In this document: positions 1 to 8,722 of the stretch, piece after piece
How the letters are laid out: each line of letters begins with the position of its first letter
Position numbering within the stretch: the first letter of the stretch is position 1
Source: a virus
Virus record (IMG/VR): IMGVR_UViG_3300005288_000029
Location: 1 to 27,388 of that record
Length of the DNA: 27,388 nucleotides
Reading direction: 5' to 3' (one strand)
Translations under genes and position numbers: made by a program
The notes under the pieces: generated by a model
What the model was told of the DNA's origin: nothing
Seen by the model: only the letters and a program-made list of their open reading frames with translations
Database searches by the model: none

Positions 1-2430
1 GGATACAGTGTGAACCTCGAAGTCATCATCTGGCATCAGGGTGAGAACAACTCAACGATGACTCAGACGGCATATTCGGACAATGTCTACAATCTGGTTC
101 AGTATTTCCGTAGCGAATTCAATAACTGGAAAGTACCCTTCGTTATTGGTCAGATGTCTCCTGAAGGCATTGAAGCCAATGCTGGGCGAGAGAATATCGA
201 TGCCGCACATAAGGACTTGCCTAACCGCATTTCCTACTCGGCTTTCGCACCCGCTATGCGAAGCGGTTACAATGCTGGAGATACGACGCACCTTTCGCGT
301 CGTGGTGTAGAGTACCTCGGTCGAAACTATGCTGATGCTCTGGCTGTAGCACGAGCAAATGCAGATATTCGTCCTCGTTTGAAGGAAGTCGAAGATGGGA
401 TGGACAACATCCCGTCGATTGTCGCAGATACTCTTGCTGACAATCCTGATGTTATTCAGTCTGCCGTAACTATGGCTTCGAGTAACGCAGGTCTTATCGC
501 ACAGTGGAAGCCGAACACCAGTTATGTAGTGGATCAGCAGGCTGTGCATCCGGTTACTGGCGATATCCTCACAAGAACCGCCAATGGTACATCCGGTGCT
601 ACTTTCACCATGACTGGTTGGAGAGCGTCAGCTACCGCTACAAGTCTGGCGAGTAAGATGGACGATGGTGAAGCTGTCACATTCGAGCAGCTTCCCGATC
701 TTTCAGGTAAGTTCGCTGCTCTGGATTCCGGACAGAAGATTCTATATTCTCAGCTTCCGGCAGCAGCAAAGGCAGTTGACGATAAGAAGCCTATCGGTGA
801 AGGTGCCTTCGGTCTTTGGGCGCATGATTACGGATGCAAGGGTGACTACAAGTCCACCTCAAACAAGGGCACGGATAATGCTACTGCATTGAATGCCTTC
901 CGTGATGCAGCTAAGGCAGCAGCTACCTTTGGTGCTGTGTGCTTGAACTTTGGACCGGGAGCTTTCCGTACCACTCAGGAATGGGATATTTACCGGTCCA
1001 ATAGCCCGCGTCTCGACTTCGTAATCAAGGGTGAATCGAATCTTACGACGTTTATTCTTGCCGATTTCTACGGCACGAGCAAGCGTCTCATCAAGAGCCA
1101 CGATCCCTTGGGAGTTACACGTAGCTCACCGACGACCATTGCACATATTCAGCTGGGTACAGTGGATCGAAGTGGTCCAAACCCTGTCCTGTTGGATATT
1201 TATGGCCATGGTGAATCGCGAATTGAATCTGTTAGGTTTGGGCCATGTAACAATACGGTCATGACTATTGCGGCGCTTCAGAATGTTCGCTACCGAGATA
1301 TCGTATCTTTCTATGGAGGTAAGCACTACTCCTACCGCGATACTACTGGCATCACATTCACATCTACATCAGGATCGACGACAGTGACGGCATCTGCCGA
1401 TGTTTTCAACGGCTCTGATGCAGGACGGCTGCTCAACCTCTTCGGAACTACGGCGACCAAGTATTTGATTTCGACATACGTCGACGCTCGTACTGTGACA
1501 ATCAGTGGAACAACGCCTGCTATCACCCAGAATGCTGTTCCGGGTCAGTTTGAACCTGCCCGTATCACAACGGTCGCCGGTTCTAATCAAGTATCCGCTA
1601 ATGCATCCGTATTCACGAGCGATGACATTGGGCGAATCATCTACATCCTCGGTGCCCGCACAGGACCTTGGGGAGCTGCACTTCTCCGAGCTACAATTAC
1701 GGGGCTAGTGTCCGGTCTCACGGTAACGCTAGATGTTCCTGCGGATATTTCGGTTACTCGTACGGAATTCTCCGTTCCAGTCATCGAATTCTACTCGCCG
1801 ACTAAGGTTGGACAGCTCGGTACGATCAATGGCGGCAGCAACGACTTCAAGGTCGACCTGCTCCACATTGAGAACTACAAGGGTATGGGTCTCATTGCTC
1901 AGGATACCGTCTTTGGGCGAATTACTGACATGAAGATCCATGGCGAAGTCACACCGACCAATACGCAGTCCTCAGCGGGTGCTATGTGGTTGGATGACTA
2001 TGCTGGACACATCAGTGGTGATTTGGATGGTCATGCACTCGGTGATCACCGTATCCATTACTGTAACATGAATGACACGTTGACCTTCGGGGATCTCAAT
2101 ACTCGGCGTGGCGTGAACGCACGCATCCACCAAGTTGGCGTCATGACTGATCCGGGTGGCTATGTTGTAATCAAGAACTTCAACAGCTACTCGGCAACCA
2201 CATCAGGCGATCCATATGACATGGTGGAAGATACCAACACAACTCCAAGGCTGATCCATGACGGGTTCGTCAACATGCTCGGGGATGCTTTGGAGCCACG
2301 TATCTACACTGGTCGATGGTCGTACATGACAATGTCTGGCGATAGGGTCATGTACTCCCCGAACAAAACGCGATACAAGATTGTTGTGTCGGATGCGGGA
2401 GCACTCAGCACCACCGCAGCCACAGGCTAA
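1..2430 (+). CDS. Receptor-binding / tail fibre protein, SGNH-esterase-like plus beta-helix (5' partial)
   Basis: The frame is open from base 1, so the true start lies upstream; the GTG at 10 is probably not the start. Counting from base 1, residues 8-18 carry an IIWHQGENN motif like the sialate O-acetylesterase/SGNH family, and D94-T-T-H97 fits that family's C-terminal Asp/His pair. From about residue 275 the run HDYGCKGDYKSTSNKGTDN followed by NFGPGAFRTTQ resembles the start of pectate-lyase-3-type right-handed beta-helix domains of tailspikes. The remainder (to 809) is rich in Thr/Ser/Gly beta segments. I infer a tail-tip protein that binds and perhaps deacetylates a host surface glycan. 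It lies upstream of the gp10-like and tape measure genes, an unusual place for a receptor-binding protein. The enzymatic call rests on two motifs only, because the nucleophile block is outside the window. Confidence 0.72.
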   Translation, partial: GYSVNLEVIIWHQGENNSTMTQTAYSDNVYNLVQYFRSEFNNWKVPFVIGQMSPEGIEANAGRENIDAAHKDLPNRISYSAFAPAMRSGYNAGDTTHLSRRGVEYLGRNYADALAVARANADIRPRLKEVEDGMDNIPSIVADTLADNPDVIQSAVTMASSNAGLIAQWKPNTSYVVDQQAVHPVTGDILTRTANGTSGATFTMTGWRASATATSLASKMDDGEAVTFEQLPDLSGKFAALDSGQKILYSQLPAAAKAVDDKKPIGEGAFGLWAHDYGCKGDYKSTSNKGTDNATALNAFRDAAKAAATFGAVCLNFGPGAFRTTQEWDIYRSNSPRLDFVIKGESNLTTFILADFYGTSKRLIKSHDPLGVTRSSPTTIAHIQLGTVDRSGPNPVLLDIYGHGESRIESVRFGPCNNTVMTIAALQNVRYRDIVSFYGGKHYSYRDTTGITFTSTSGSTTVTASADVFNGSDAGRLLNLFGTTATKYLISTYVDARTVTISGTTPAITQNAVPGQFEPARITTVAGSNQVSANASVFTSDDIGRIIYILGARTGPWGAALLRATITGLVSGLTVTLDVPADISVTRTEFSVPVIEFYSPTKVGQLGTINGGSNDFKVDLLHIENYKGMGLIAQDTVFGRITDMKIHGEVTPTNTQSSAGAMWLDDYAGHISGDLDGHALGDHRIHYCNMNDTLTFGDLNTRRGVNARIHQVGVMTDPGGYVVIKNFNSYSATTSGDPYDMVEDTNTTPRLIHDGFVNMLGDALEPRIYTGRWSYMTMSGDRVMYSPNKTRYKIVVSDAGALSTTAATG

Positions 2431-2454
2431 ACAACTCATTCAAAATAGGACCTA

Positions 2455-2505
2455 ATTAAAGGAGCCGTTATGTCATTTACACTTGGGTCTAGCGGCTCCT
2501 TTAAT
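2455..2505 (+). promoter_or_regulatory. RBS-masking hairpin at the start of the gp10-like gene
   Basis: A perfect 13-bp inverted repeat (ATTAAAGGAGCCG at 2455-2467, its complement at 2493-2505) encloses a 25-nt loop. The 5' arm contains the ribosome binding site AAAGGAG and the loop contains the ATG at 2470. Folding would hide the Shine-Dalgarno sequence. The hairpin might also slow transcription after the tail fibre gene, but the T-tract after it is poor. Structure seen; function inferred. Confidence 0.7.
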
Positions 2506-2853
2506 AGTCTTGAAAAATTTCTTCGTTCGGCCTCTAAAAGAGACCTCTCCCGAGAGCTTGAAAAGTATGGTCGTGAAGGAGTAGCTGCACTTTCTAAAGC
2601 AACGCCTTTGGATACTGGTGAAACTAAGAACCAGTGGGACTATAAGGTAGAACACTCTCGCGGATCTTATTCGCTCAGCTGGTTTAATGGCCATCTTACA
2701 GAAGACGGCAGCCCAGTTGTTATTATGCTGCAATACGGTCACGGTACCGGAACCGGCGGATACGTTAAGGGAAGAGACTTTATTAATCCTGCAATGAAAC
2801 CCATATTTGACACTATCGCAGACAACGTTTGGAAGGCGGTGACTTCTGCATGA
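2470..2853 (+). CDS. HK97 gp10-like tail/neck protein
   Basis: The product has 127 residues. The pattern 'A-L-S-K-A-T-P-L-D-T-G-E-T-K-N-Q-W' (about 40-56) followed by a YGHGTGTGGYVKGRDFINPA motif (about 89-108) is typical of the HK97 gp10-like family of small proteins at the head-tail joint or tail terminator. The SD AAAGGAG lies 6 nt before the ATG but inside a strong hairpin (2455-2505). Its stop overlaps the tape measure start by four bases (ATGA), which suggests translational coupling. In many siphophages the gp10-like gene sits near the head genes; here it lies between a tail fibre gene and the tape measure gene. Family call by motif; exact role not proven. Confidence 0.6.
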   Translation: MSFTLGSSGSFNSLEKFLRSASKRDLSRELEKYGREGVAALSKATPLDTGETKNQWDYKVEHSRGSYSLSWFNGHLTEDGSPVVIMLQYGHGTGTGGYVKGRDFINPAMKPIFDTIADNVWKAVTSA

Positions 2854-5800
2854 GCAGCATTGACGAACGTATCGTCTCAATTAAGTTCAACAACAGCCAA
2901 TTCGAGGCTGGTATTAAGACGACCATGACTTCGTTGGATGGTCTCAAGAAGAGTCTAAACTTCTCGGCAGGGGTCAAAGCACTTGGAGACTTGAATGCTG
3001 CAGGTAAAGGTATCAACTTCAAGTTCGATACCACAGGCTTTGACGGCAAGGTCAAGGCTACCGTAGATGCGGCAAACGATCTCAAGAAAAACTTGAAGTT
3101 CGATGATGTTAAAAAGGGACTCAACGATCTCGATGCTGCTGGCAAAAAGATCAACCTTAAACTTGACCCTACACCATTCCAAAATGGTGCTAAGGGTGTC
3201 GTAGATGCAGCTAATGCTATCAAGACGAACCTGAACTTCGAGTCAGTTCAGCGTGGTATCGGCAATCTCAAGATGTCTGCGCAGAACTTCTCATTCCAGA
3301 ATGTAGTTACTGGTCTTCAGGGTGTCGGTCAGAGCATATCTGACCTCGATCTAAAAGCTAAAGCAGTATCACTGTTGCCCGTAGGCGATCAAGCAGATCA
3401 GGTAGCCGCTCGATTTAGCGCTATGTCTGCTGTAGGTATCGGAGCACTAGTTGCTCTCGGTGCTAAAGCAGCCACCATTGGTGCAAATATGGCGCAGTCA
3501 CTATTCATCGATCCAGCTAAATCGGGTCTTGCCGAATATGAGACAAACCTCGGGTCTATCCAGACCATTATGGCTAATACTCAGAGCAAGGGCTCCACGC
3601 TCAAGGACGTCAATGGCGCTTTGGATGAGCTCAACCAATATTCAGACAAGACGATCTACAACTTTTCGGAAATGGCCAAGAATATTGGTACATTCACCTC
3701 AGCTGGTGTGGATCTCAAGACCTCAACACAATCCATCAAGGGTATCGCAAACCTTGCGGCTATGTCTGGTTCAAACTCTGAACAAGCCTCTACTGCTATG
3801 TACCAGCTCTCACAGGCTTTGGCTGCGGGTAAAGTCGGTCTTCAGGACTGGAACTCTGTCGTTAACGCAGGTATGGGTGGCGAAGCTTTCCAGAATGCGC
3901 TTAAAGAAACTGCCGCAAACCAAGGTAACAATGTCGATGGTTTGATTAAGAAGTACGGTAGCTTCCGTGAGTCACTTCAGTCGGGCTGGATCACCGACAA
4001 GGTCTTGAATGAGACTTTGGCTAAGATGACCGGCGATCTATCCGACAAACAGCTTAAAGCTATGGGATACACCGATAAACAGATCGTTGATATCCAGAAG
4101 ATGGCTAAGACGGCTGGCGATGCGGCTACAAAGATCAAGACCTTCTCTCAGCTTACTGGAACTCTAAGTGAGCAGACTGGGTCTGGGTGGTCTGAAACTT
4201 GGAAGCTGATTCTTGGAGACTTCGAACAAGCCAAGGGTATGTGGACGGACACCTTCAATGCGCTAGGACCTATACTTCAAGCGTCTGCCGATGCTCGAAA
4301 TAAAATGCTTGGCGATTGGAATAAACTGGGTGGTCGAGATGTCATGATCGACGCAGTCAGGCAGTCCTTTCATGCTCTCCTAGGCGTTATTACACCCATT
4401 AAGGATGCCTTCAGAGAAGTCTTCCCGCCAACAACGGGCAAGCAGTTGTATGACATGACGGTCTTCATTCGTGATCTCATCAAAGCACTCGTCCCCGGAG
4501 AACAAGCAACTAGCCTGATTAAGAACGCATTCAAGCTCTTGTTTACGATCCTCAAAATAGGGGTAGATATTCTCAAGGGTGCTATCGGTGTTGTGGTTGC
4601 GTTCTGGAAAGCCTTTGCTACTGGTGGAGATTCAATCGCCGGAAGCATGAAACCGCTAACGGATATGCTTACTAAAGCCACCGATGCTATTGCTAACTCG
4701 ACATTCGTCAAGGACTTCTTCGATAACCTGATCAAGGGTGCGACAGTTCTCGGCGGAGCTTTGGGCCAAGTTGTTCCGATAATCATAAGCCTCGCTTCTA
4801 CTCTGGGGCAGTTCTTCTATGATATTTCGGGCTACGGTATGTACTATGTTTCGGCATTTGCAAGGCTTATTGGCGGCGCACTTGTCGATGGCATTCAGAT
4901 AGCTATCAGCTTCTTCGAGGTTTTAGTAGCAGTCATTAAATGGGCGGCCAATGGATTCGATGGAGGTCTTGATGCAGCACTGACTAGGGTTAGCGAACGA
5001 CTGAAATCTCTTGGCCGACTAGGCGAAGCCGCAACTCGTATGTGGACCGCAATCAGCGAAGCTGCACAGAGGTTCTGGGAAAAGATCAAGCCCATTCGCG
5101 ATGCGGTGGCTAAGATGTTCCAAGATATCGGTAAGAACATCAGCGAGGTGTTTACTGATGTAAACTTCAATGACACCCTCGACATGGTTAACACTGGTCT
5201 GCTTGCAGGCATCTTCCTGATCTTCCGCAACCTGTTCAAGAAACTCTTGGGTATGGGCGATGGAGTTAAGAAGGGTCTACTCGCGCATCTAGACACCAGT
5301 GTAGAGAGCATCAACAAGGTACTCGAAAGTCTTAGCGGAACGCTTGAAGCAATGCAGCAGAACCTCAAGGCGGATACCTTGATGAAGATTGCCATCGCAA
5401 TCGGCATCTTGACCATCTCTGTTGTTGTTCTGTCGATGATTGACTCGGGTAAGCTGACAAAGGCTCTTATCGGTATTGCCGTGATGGTAGTTATCTTGGG
5501 GCAAGCTATGAAGGCCTTAGATAAGATCTCGATGGGCTCCGGCTTCCTTAAGATTCCATTTATTGCCGCATCGATGATTCTGCTAGCTATTGCGATTGCT
5601 CTATTGGCTATCCCAGTCATGATGCTGTCTAAGCTAAGTTGGAATGAGCTAATTAAGGGTCTTGCGGGTGTCGCAGTCCTATTGTTCGTGTTGTCCAAAG
5701 CAACGGAAAGTATGGCTAAGAACCCTGCCAACCTAATCGCTACAGGCATTGGGCTTATGGCAGTAGCATTCGCAATCAAGATTCTAGCCAGTGCAGTAGC

Positions 5801-7880
5801 GGATATCGCCAAGCTTAGCTGGGAAGAGATGACCAAGGGTCTTATCGGCGTAGGAGTGCTACTTACTGCACTGTCTATATTCTCCAACATGACTAAAACC
5901 AATAAGGGTGCCATTGCCTCTGGCGTTGGGCTTATTCTTCTGGGCACAGCTCTTAAGATTATGGCTAGCGCTTTGGGCGACTTCGCTGCCATGGATGTCG
6001 GGAGTCTTGTCAAGGGACTCGTAGTTATGGGACTCGTGCTGGTAATGCTGTCACGATTCACGACTGCTGTTAAACCAGACGGCATATTTAAAGCTGCTGC
6101 GGCGATGATCGTTCTTGGGGTGGCTCTTAAGATAATGGCAAGTGCCCTTATGGACTTTGCCGGTATGAGTTGGGAGGAGCTTGCTAAGGGACTTCTAACC
6201 ATGGTCATAGCTCTAACTGCTATGAGTCAAGCTATGGCACGAGTTCCGCCGAACATGCTCCTGAGTGCTATCGGGTTCATAGCTGTAGCCGCAGCTATGA
6301 AGATTATGGCATCGGCGCTTAAGGATATGGGCGGTATGTCTTGGGAAGAGATTGGTAAGGGCCTCGTCGTTCTTGCCGCCTCACTGCTCCTGATGTCGGT
6401 GGCTATGATCGCAGTTTCAGGATCTATCGCTGGTGCCGCAGCTATATTCATCATGGCGACGGCGTTATCTATTCTGGCACCGGCTCTGAAGACTCTAGGC
6501 GATATGTCGTGGGATCAGATCCTCCATGGCCTTGTGGCTTTGGCAGGCATCTTCGTTATATTCGGTCTTGCCGGTCTAGTATTGACACCTCTCGTACCGA
6601 TTCTGTTCGCCTTGGGTATATCCTTGGGTATGATGGGTATCGGTCTGTTCGGTATTGGTCTGGGCACGGTACTGTTCTCAGCTGGTCTAATCGCCATCGC
6701 TGCGGCAGTTACAGTAGCCGGACCTCTATTGATTGCATTCGTCGGGTCTATCCTCGCTCTTATTCCGCTCGCAATGACGGAACTGGGTAAGGGTATTGTG
6801 GCATTTGCTGGAGTTATTGGTAATGCGATGCCCGTATTTATCGAAGCATTCGTTAAGCTGCTGCTTGGTTTGCTTACCGCTATCAACATCGTATTACCAC
6901 AGCTCATGATCACTTTGTGGGCACTTATTGTGGCATTGGTGGATCTAGTGGTGCGTGCTATTCCGCTATTCGTGGACGCTGGTATGAAGTTGCTCATCGG
7001 TATTCTAAAGGGTATCGGGGACAACATATACCAACTGGTCACGGCAGCCGCCGATATCGTTACCAACTTCCTCAATGGGCTTGCTGACAATATTGGGCGA
7101 ATTGTCGATGCAGGCGTAAATCTCGTGGTTAAATTCCTCGAAGGAGTCGGTCGAAATGTCCAAAAGATCACAGATGCTGCAGCAGACCTGATTATCGATT
7201 TCGTGAATGGACTCGCTTCCACGATCGAGACGAAATCTCAGGAAATGCGTGATGCGGGTATGAGGCTTGCTGGGGCGATCATCGACGGTATGACCGGCGG
7301 TCTTGCTTCAAGGGCTAAGGAAGTTGCTGATGGCGCATGGAAGATGGGTCAGGACGCTATCGCGAATATCGCTAAAGCAATTGACTCTCACTCTCCGTCT
7401 AAGGAAACTCATAAGCTGGGTCAATACTTCGGCGATGGTTTCCATCTGGGTATTGCTTCCCTAGGAGGCAAGGTCAATAACACGGCTGCGGGTATGGGTA
7501 CTTCTGCGGTGTCAACGCTCAAGAAGTCCATGTCGGGCATCAAGTCCGTAATTGAAGCGGATATTACCACGCAACCCACCATTCGACCTGTACTCGATCT
7601 GTCCGCTGTCAAGAAGGACTCAGCCGCTATTGGCAGCATGATCAAGCCGCCTAAGTTGACTGTCCGCACATCATATGAGCAGGCATCTACATTGGCACTG
7701 CAGGCTCGGACTAAGGATGCTGGCGAAACTGCTCCGACTAAGGGTGATGCAGTGCCTGATTCAGGTACGAACATCACTTACAATCAGTACATCAATTCGC
7801 CTAAGGCTATATCTCGTGGCGAACTATATCGTGAAACCAATAACCAACTGTCCAAAATAAGGGAGGGCAAACCTAAATAA
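2850..7880 (+). CDS. Tail tape measure protein
   Basis: The product has 1676 residues. The ATG at 2850 is chosen because it forms an ATGA overlap with the preceding stop and follows GGAAGG; a TTG at 2829 is the upstream alternative. Residues about 30-150 hold three degenerate copies of a roughly 41-residue unit (pattern NLKFDDVKKGLNDLDAAGKK). Residues about 225-355, with 'NLGSIQTIMANTQSKG' and 'GLQDWNSVVNAGMGGEAFQ', match the TP901-type tape measure core (PhageMin_Tail-like). Residues about 850-1250 are strongly hydrophobic and built from 56-60-residue repeats with an SWEE..KGL signature. The C-terminal part has SHSPSKETHKLGQYFGDGF, common near tape measure C-termini. The length sets tail length; the hydrophobic core is expected to act in DNA passage through the membrane. 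It is the largest complete gene here, followed by the distal tail gene with one base of overlap. Confidence 0.95.
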   Translation: MSSIDERIVSIKFNNSQFEAGIKTTMTSLDGLKKSLNFSAGVKALGDLNAAGKGINFKFDTTGFDGKVKATVDAANDLKKNLKFDDVKKGLNDLDAAGKKINLKLDPTPFQNGAKGVVDAANAIKTNLNFESVQRGIGNLKMSAQNFSFQNVVTGLQGVGQSISDLDLKAKAVSLLPVGDQADQVAARFSAMSAVGIGALVALGAKAATIGANMAQSLFIDPAKSGLAEYETNLGSIQTIMANTQSKGSTLKDVNGALDELNQYSDKTIYNFSEMAKNIGTFTSAGVDLKTSTQSIKGIANLAAMSGSNSEQASTAMYQLSQALAAGKVGLQDWNSVVNAGMGGEAFQNALKETAANQGNNVDGLIKKYGSFRESLQSGWITDKVLNETLAKMTGDLSDKQLKAMGYTDKQIVDIQKMAKTAGDAATKIKTFSQLTGTLSEQTGSGWSETWKLILGDFEQAKGMWTDTFNALGPILQASADARNKMLGDWNKLGGRDVMIDAVRQSFHALLGVITPIKDAFREVFPPTTGKQLYDMTVFIRDLIKALVPGEQATSLIKNAFKLLFTILKIGVDILKGAIGVVVAFWKAFATGGDSIAGSMKPLTDMLTKATDAIANSTFVKDFFDNLIKGATVLGGALGQVVPIIISLASTLGQFFYDISGYGMYYVSAFARLIGGALVDGIQIAISFFEVLVAVIKWAANGFDGGLDAALTRVSERLKSLGRLGEAATRMWTAISEAAQRFWEKIKPIRDAVAKMFQDIGKNISEVFTDVNFNDTLDMVNTGLLAGIFLIFRNLFKKLLGMGDGVKKGLLAHLDTSVESINKVLESLSGTLEAMQQNLKADTLMKIAIAIGILTISVVVLSMIDSGKLTKALIGIAVMVVILGQAMKALDKISMGSGFLKIPFIAASMILLAIAIALLAIPVMMLSKLSWNELIKGLAGVAVLLFVLSKATESMAKNPANLIATGIGLMAVAFAIKILASAVADIAKLSWEEMTKGLIGVGVLLTALSIFSNMTKTNKGAIASGVGLILLGTALKIMASALGDFAAMDVGSLVKGLVVMGLVLVMLSRFTTAVKPDGIFKAAAAMIVLGVALKIMASALMDFAGMSWEELAKGLLTMVIALTAMSQAMARVPPNMLLSAIGFIAVAAAMKIMASALKDMGGMSWEEIGKGLVVLAASLLLMSVAMIAVSGSIAGAAAIFIMATALSILAPALKTLGDMSWDQILHGLVALAGIFVIFGLAGLVLTPLVPILFALGISLGMMGIGLFGIGLGTVLFSAGLIAIAAAVTVAGPLLIAFVGSILALIPLAMTELGKGIVAFAGVIGNAMPVFIEAFVKLLLGLLTAINIVLPQLMITLWALIVALVDLVVRAIPLFVDAGMKLLIGILKGIGDNIYQLVTAAADIVTNFLNGLADNIGRIVDAGVNLVVKFLEGVGRNVQKITDAAADLIIDFVNGLASTIETKSQEMRDAGMRLAGAIIDGMTGGLASRAKEVADGAWKMGQDAIANIAKAIDSHSPSKETHKLGQYFGDGFHLGIASLGGKVNNTAAGMGTSAVSTLKKSMSGIKSVIEADITTQPTIRPVLDLSAVKKDSAAIGSMIKPPKLTVRTSYEQASTLALQARTKDAGETAPTKGDAVPDSGTNITYNQYINSPKAISRGELYRETNNQLSKIREGKPK
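2943..3296 (+). repeat. N-terminal triplicated segment in the tape measure gene
   Basis: The protein shows three diverged copies of a unit of about 41 residues: 'SLNFSAGVKALGDLNAAGK', 'NLKFDDVKKGLNDLDAAGK' and 'NLNFESVQRGIGNLK', separated by variable segments such as 'KFDTTGFDGKVKATVDAAN' and 'KLDPTPFQNGAKGVVDAAN'. The resemblance is at protein level. This looks like internal duplication of the part that lies near the tail terminus. Confidence 0.7.
5400..6590 (+). repeat. Hydrophobic 56-60-residue tandem repeats in the tape measure gene
   Basis: Six or seven successive units begin with I(L/M)ASAL-like sequence and continue with about ten residues, SWEE..KGL, a hydrophobic stretch and a short polar turn. 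Clear signature hits are LSWNELIKGL, LSWEEMTKGL, MSWEELAKGL, MSWEEIGKGL and MSWDQILHGL, plus a diverged MDVGSLVKGL. Unit lengths by hand are about 60, 59, 58, 57 and 56. The units look like paired membrane-compatible helices. Confidence 0.75.
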
Positions 7881-8722
7881 TGCTAGCTAAAGTAGATGTT
7901 CTAGCTCCGCAAGGCAATACAGTACTGTTCTCCCTTTGGAATCATTCAAATGGTTATGTGGTCAAGGATATTACGGGTCTAGATCCTGTGAAAGCAACAC
8001 TGGTGTCTTCGAAAATGGCGGGACGTGATGGCGAGGAATACCAAGCCAGTTCTCGTGAGAAACGAAACATCATATTCACTCTGGATCTAAGGCCTGAGTA
8101 TGTCAACACGACAGTTCGAGATCTTCGGAATCGACTGGCGGGCATATTCATGCCAAAGGCTGAGCTTCGTCTTCGCTTCATTGATGACGATGAGACCTTT
8201 GTTGATATTTACGGAATAGTGGAAACGTTCGATAGCCCTATCTTCGTAAAAGCTCCTGTAACTACGATCTCAATACTCTGCTTCGATCCGGATTTCTATG
8301 AGCCGGTCCCGATTACAGTGGATGGAATGACCACCTCTGGTAGTTCCGAAATAATGATCGATTACAAGGGCAGTATCGCCACAGGTATCGGATTGCGTAT
8401 GAATGTCAACCGCGACCTTCCGGCAATTACGATCCATCTTCGTCCTGAAAATGGATCGTACCGAGATCTGATGTTTGATACAGCTCTTACCCCCGGAAGT
8501 ACCCCCCTTGTCGCCGGAGACGTGCTGGATATCAGTACTGTCAATGGCGACAAGGGGGCTTCCCGCCTTCGTGGTGGAATATGGACATCCGTCATGTACT
8601 GGATCGATCCTGATTCAGCATGGGTTACCCTAGCTCCGGGAAAGAATTATATTCGAGTCAACTCAGGAGGAGCGCCAATAGCCTATACGATCGACTACAT
8701 CAATAGGTACGGGAGTCTCTAA
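7880..8722 (+). CDS. Distal tail protein (Dit / siphovirus tail component family)
   Basis: The product has 280 residues. The N-terminal half (for example 'SSKMAGRDGEEYQASSREKR', then 'NIIFTLDLRPEY' and 'YGIVETFDSPIF' with 'FDPDFYEP') fits the Sipho_tail/Dit family, which forms the ring joining the tail tube to the tip. The ATG overlaps the tape measure stop by one base (TAATG) and GGGAGGG lies 10-16 nt upstream. It ends with one base of overlap into the Gp37-like gene. Tape measure, Dit, tip protein is the canonical siphophage order, which supports the call. The family motifs are the visible support; the role is by homology. Confidence 0.85.
   Translation: MLAKVDVLAPQGNTVLFSLWNHSNGYVVKDITGLDPVKATLVSSKMAGRDGEEYQASSREKRNIIFTLDLRPEYVNTTVRDLRNRLAGIFMPKAELRLRFIDDDETFVDIYGIVETFDSPIFVKAPVTTISILCFDPDFYEPVPITVDGMTTSGSSEIMIDYKGSIATGIGLRMNVNRDLPAITIHLRPENGSYRDLMFDTALTPGSTPLVAGDVLDISTVNGDKGASRLRGGIWTSVMYWIDPDSAWVTLAPGKNYIRVNSGGAPIAYTIDYINRYGSL

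Noticed and set aside
4895-6208. 437-codon open frame on the - strand inside the tape measure gene
   Set aside because: It is antisense to a clear tape measure gene, with low-complexity Ile/Ala/Ser/Arg composition produced by the codon pattern of the hydrophobic repeats, and has no RBS or neighbours on that strand.
6515-7222. 235-codon open frame on the - strand
   Set aside because: Same cause: a reverse-frame shadow of the tape measure C-terminal half, with no recognisable motif.
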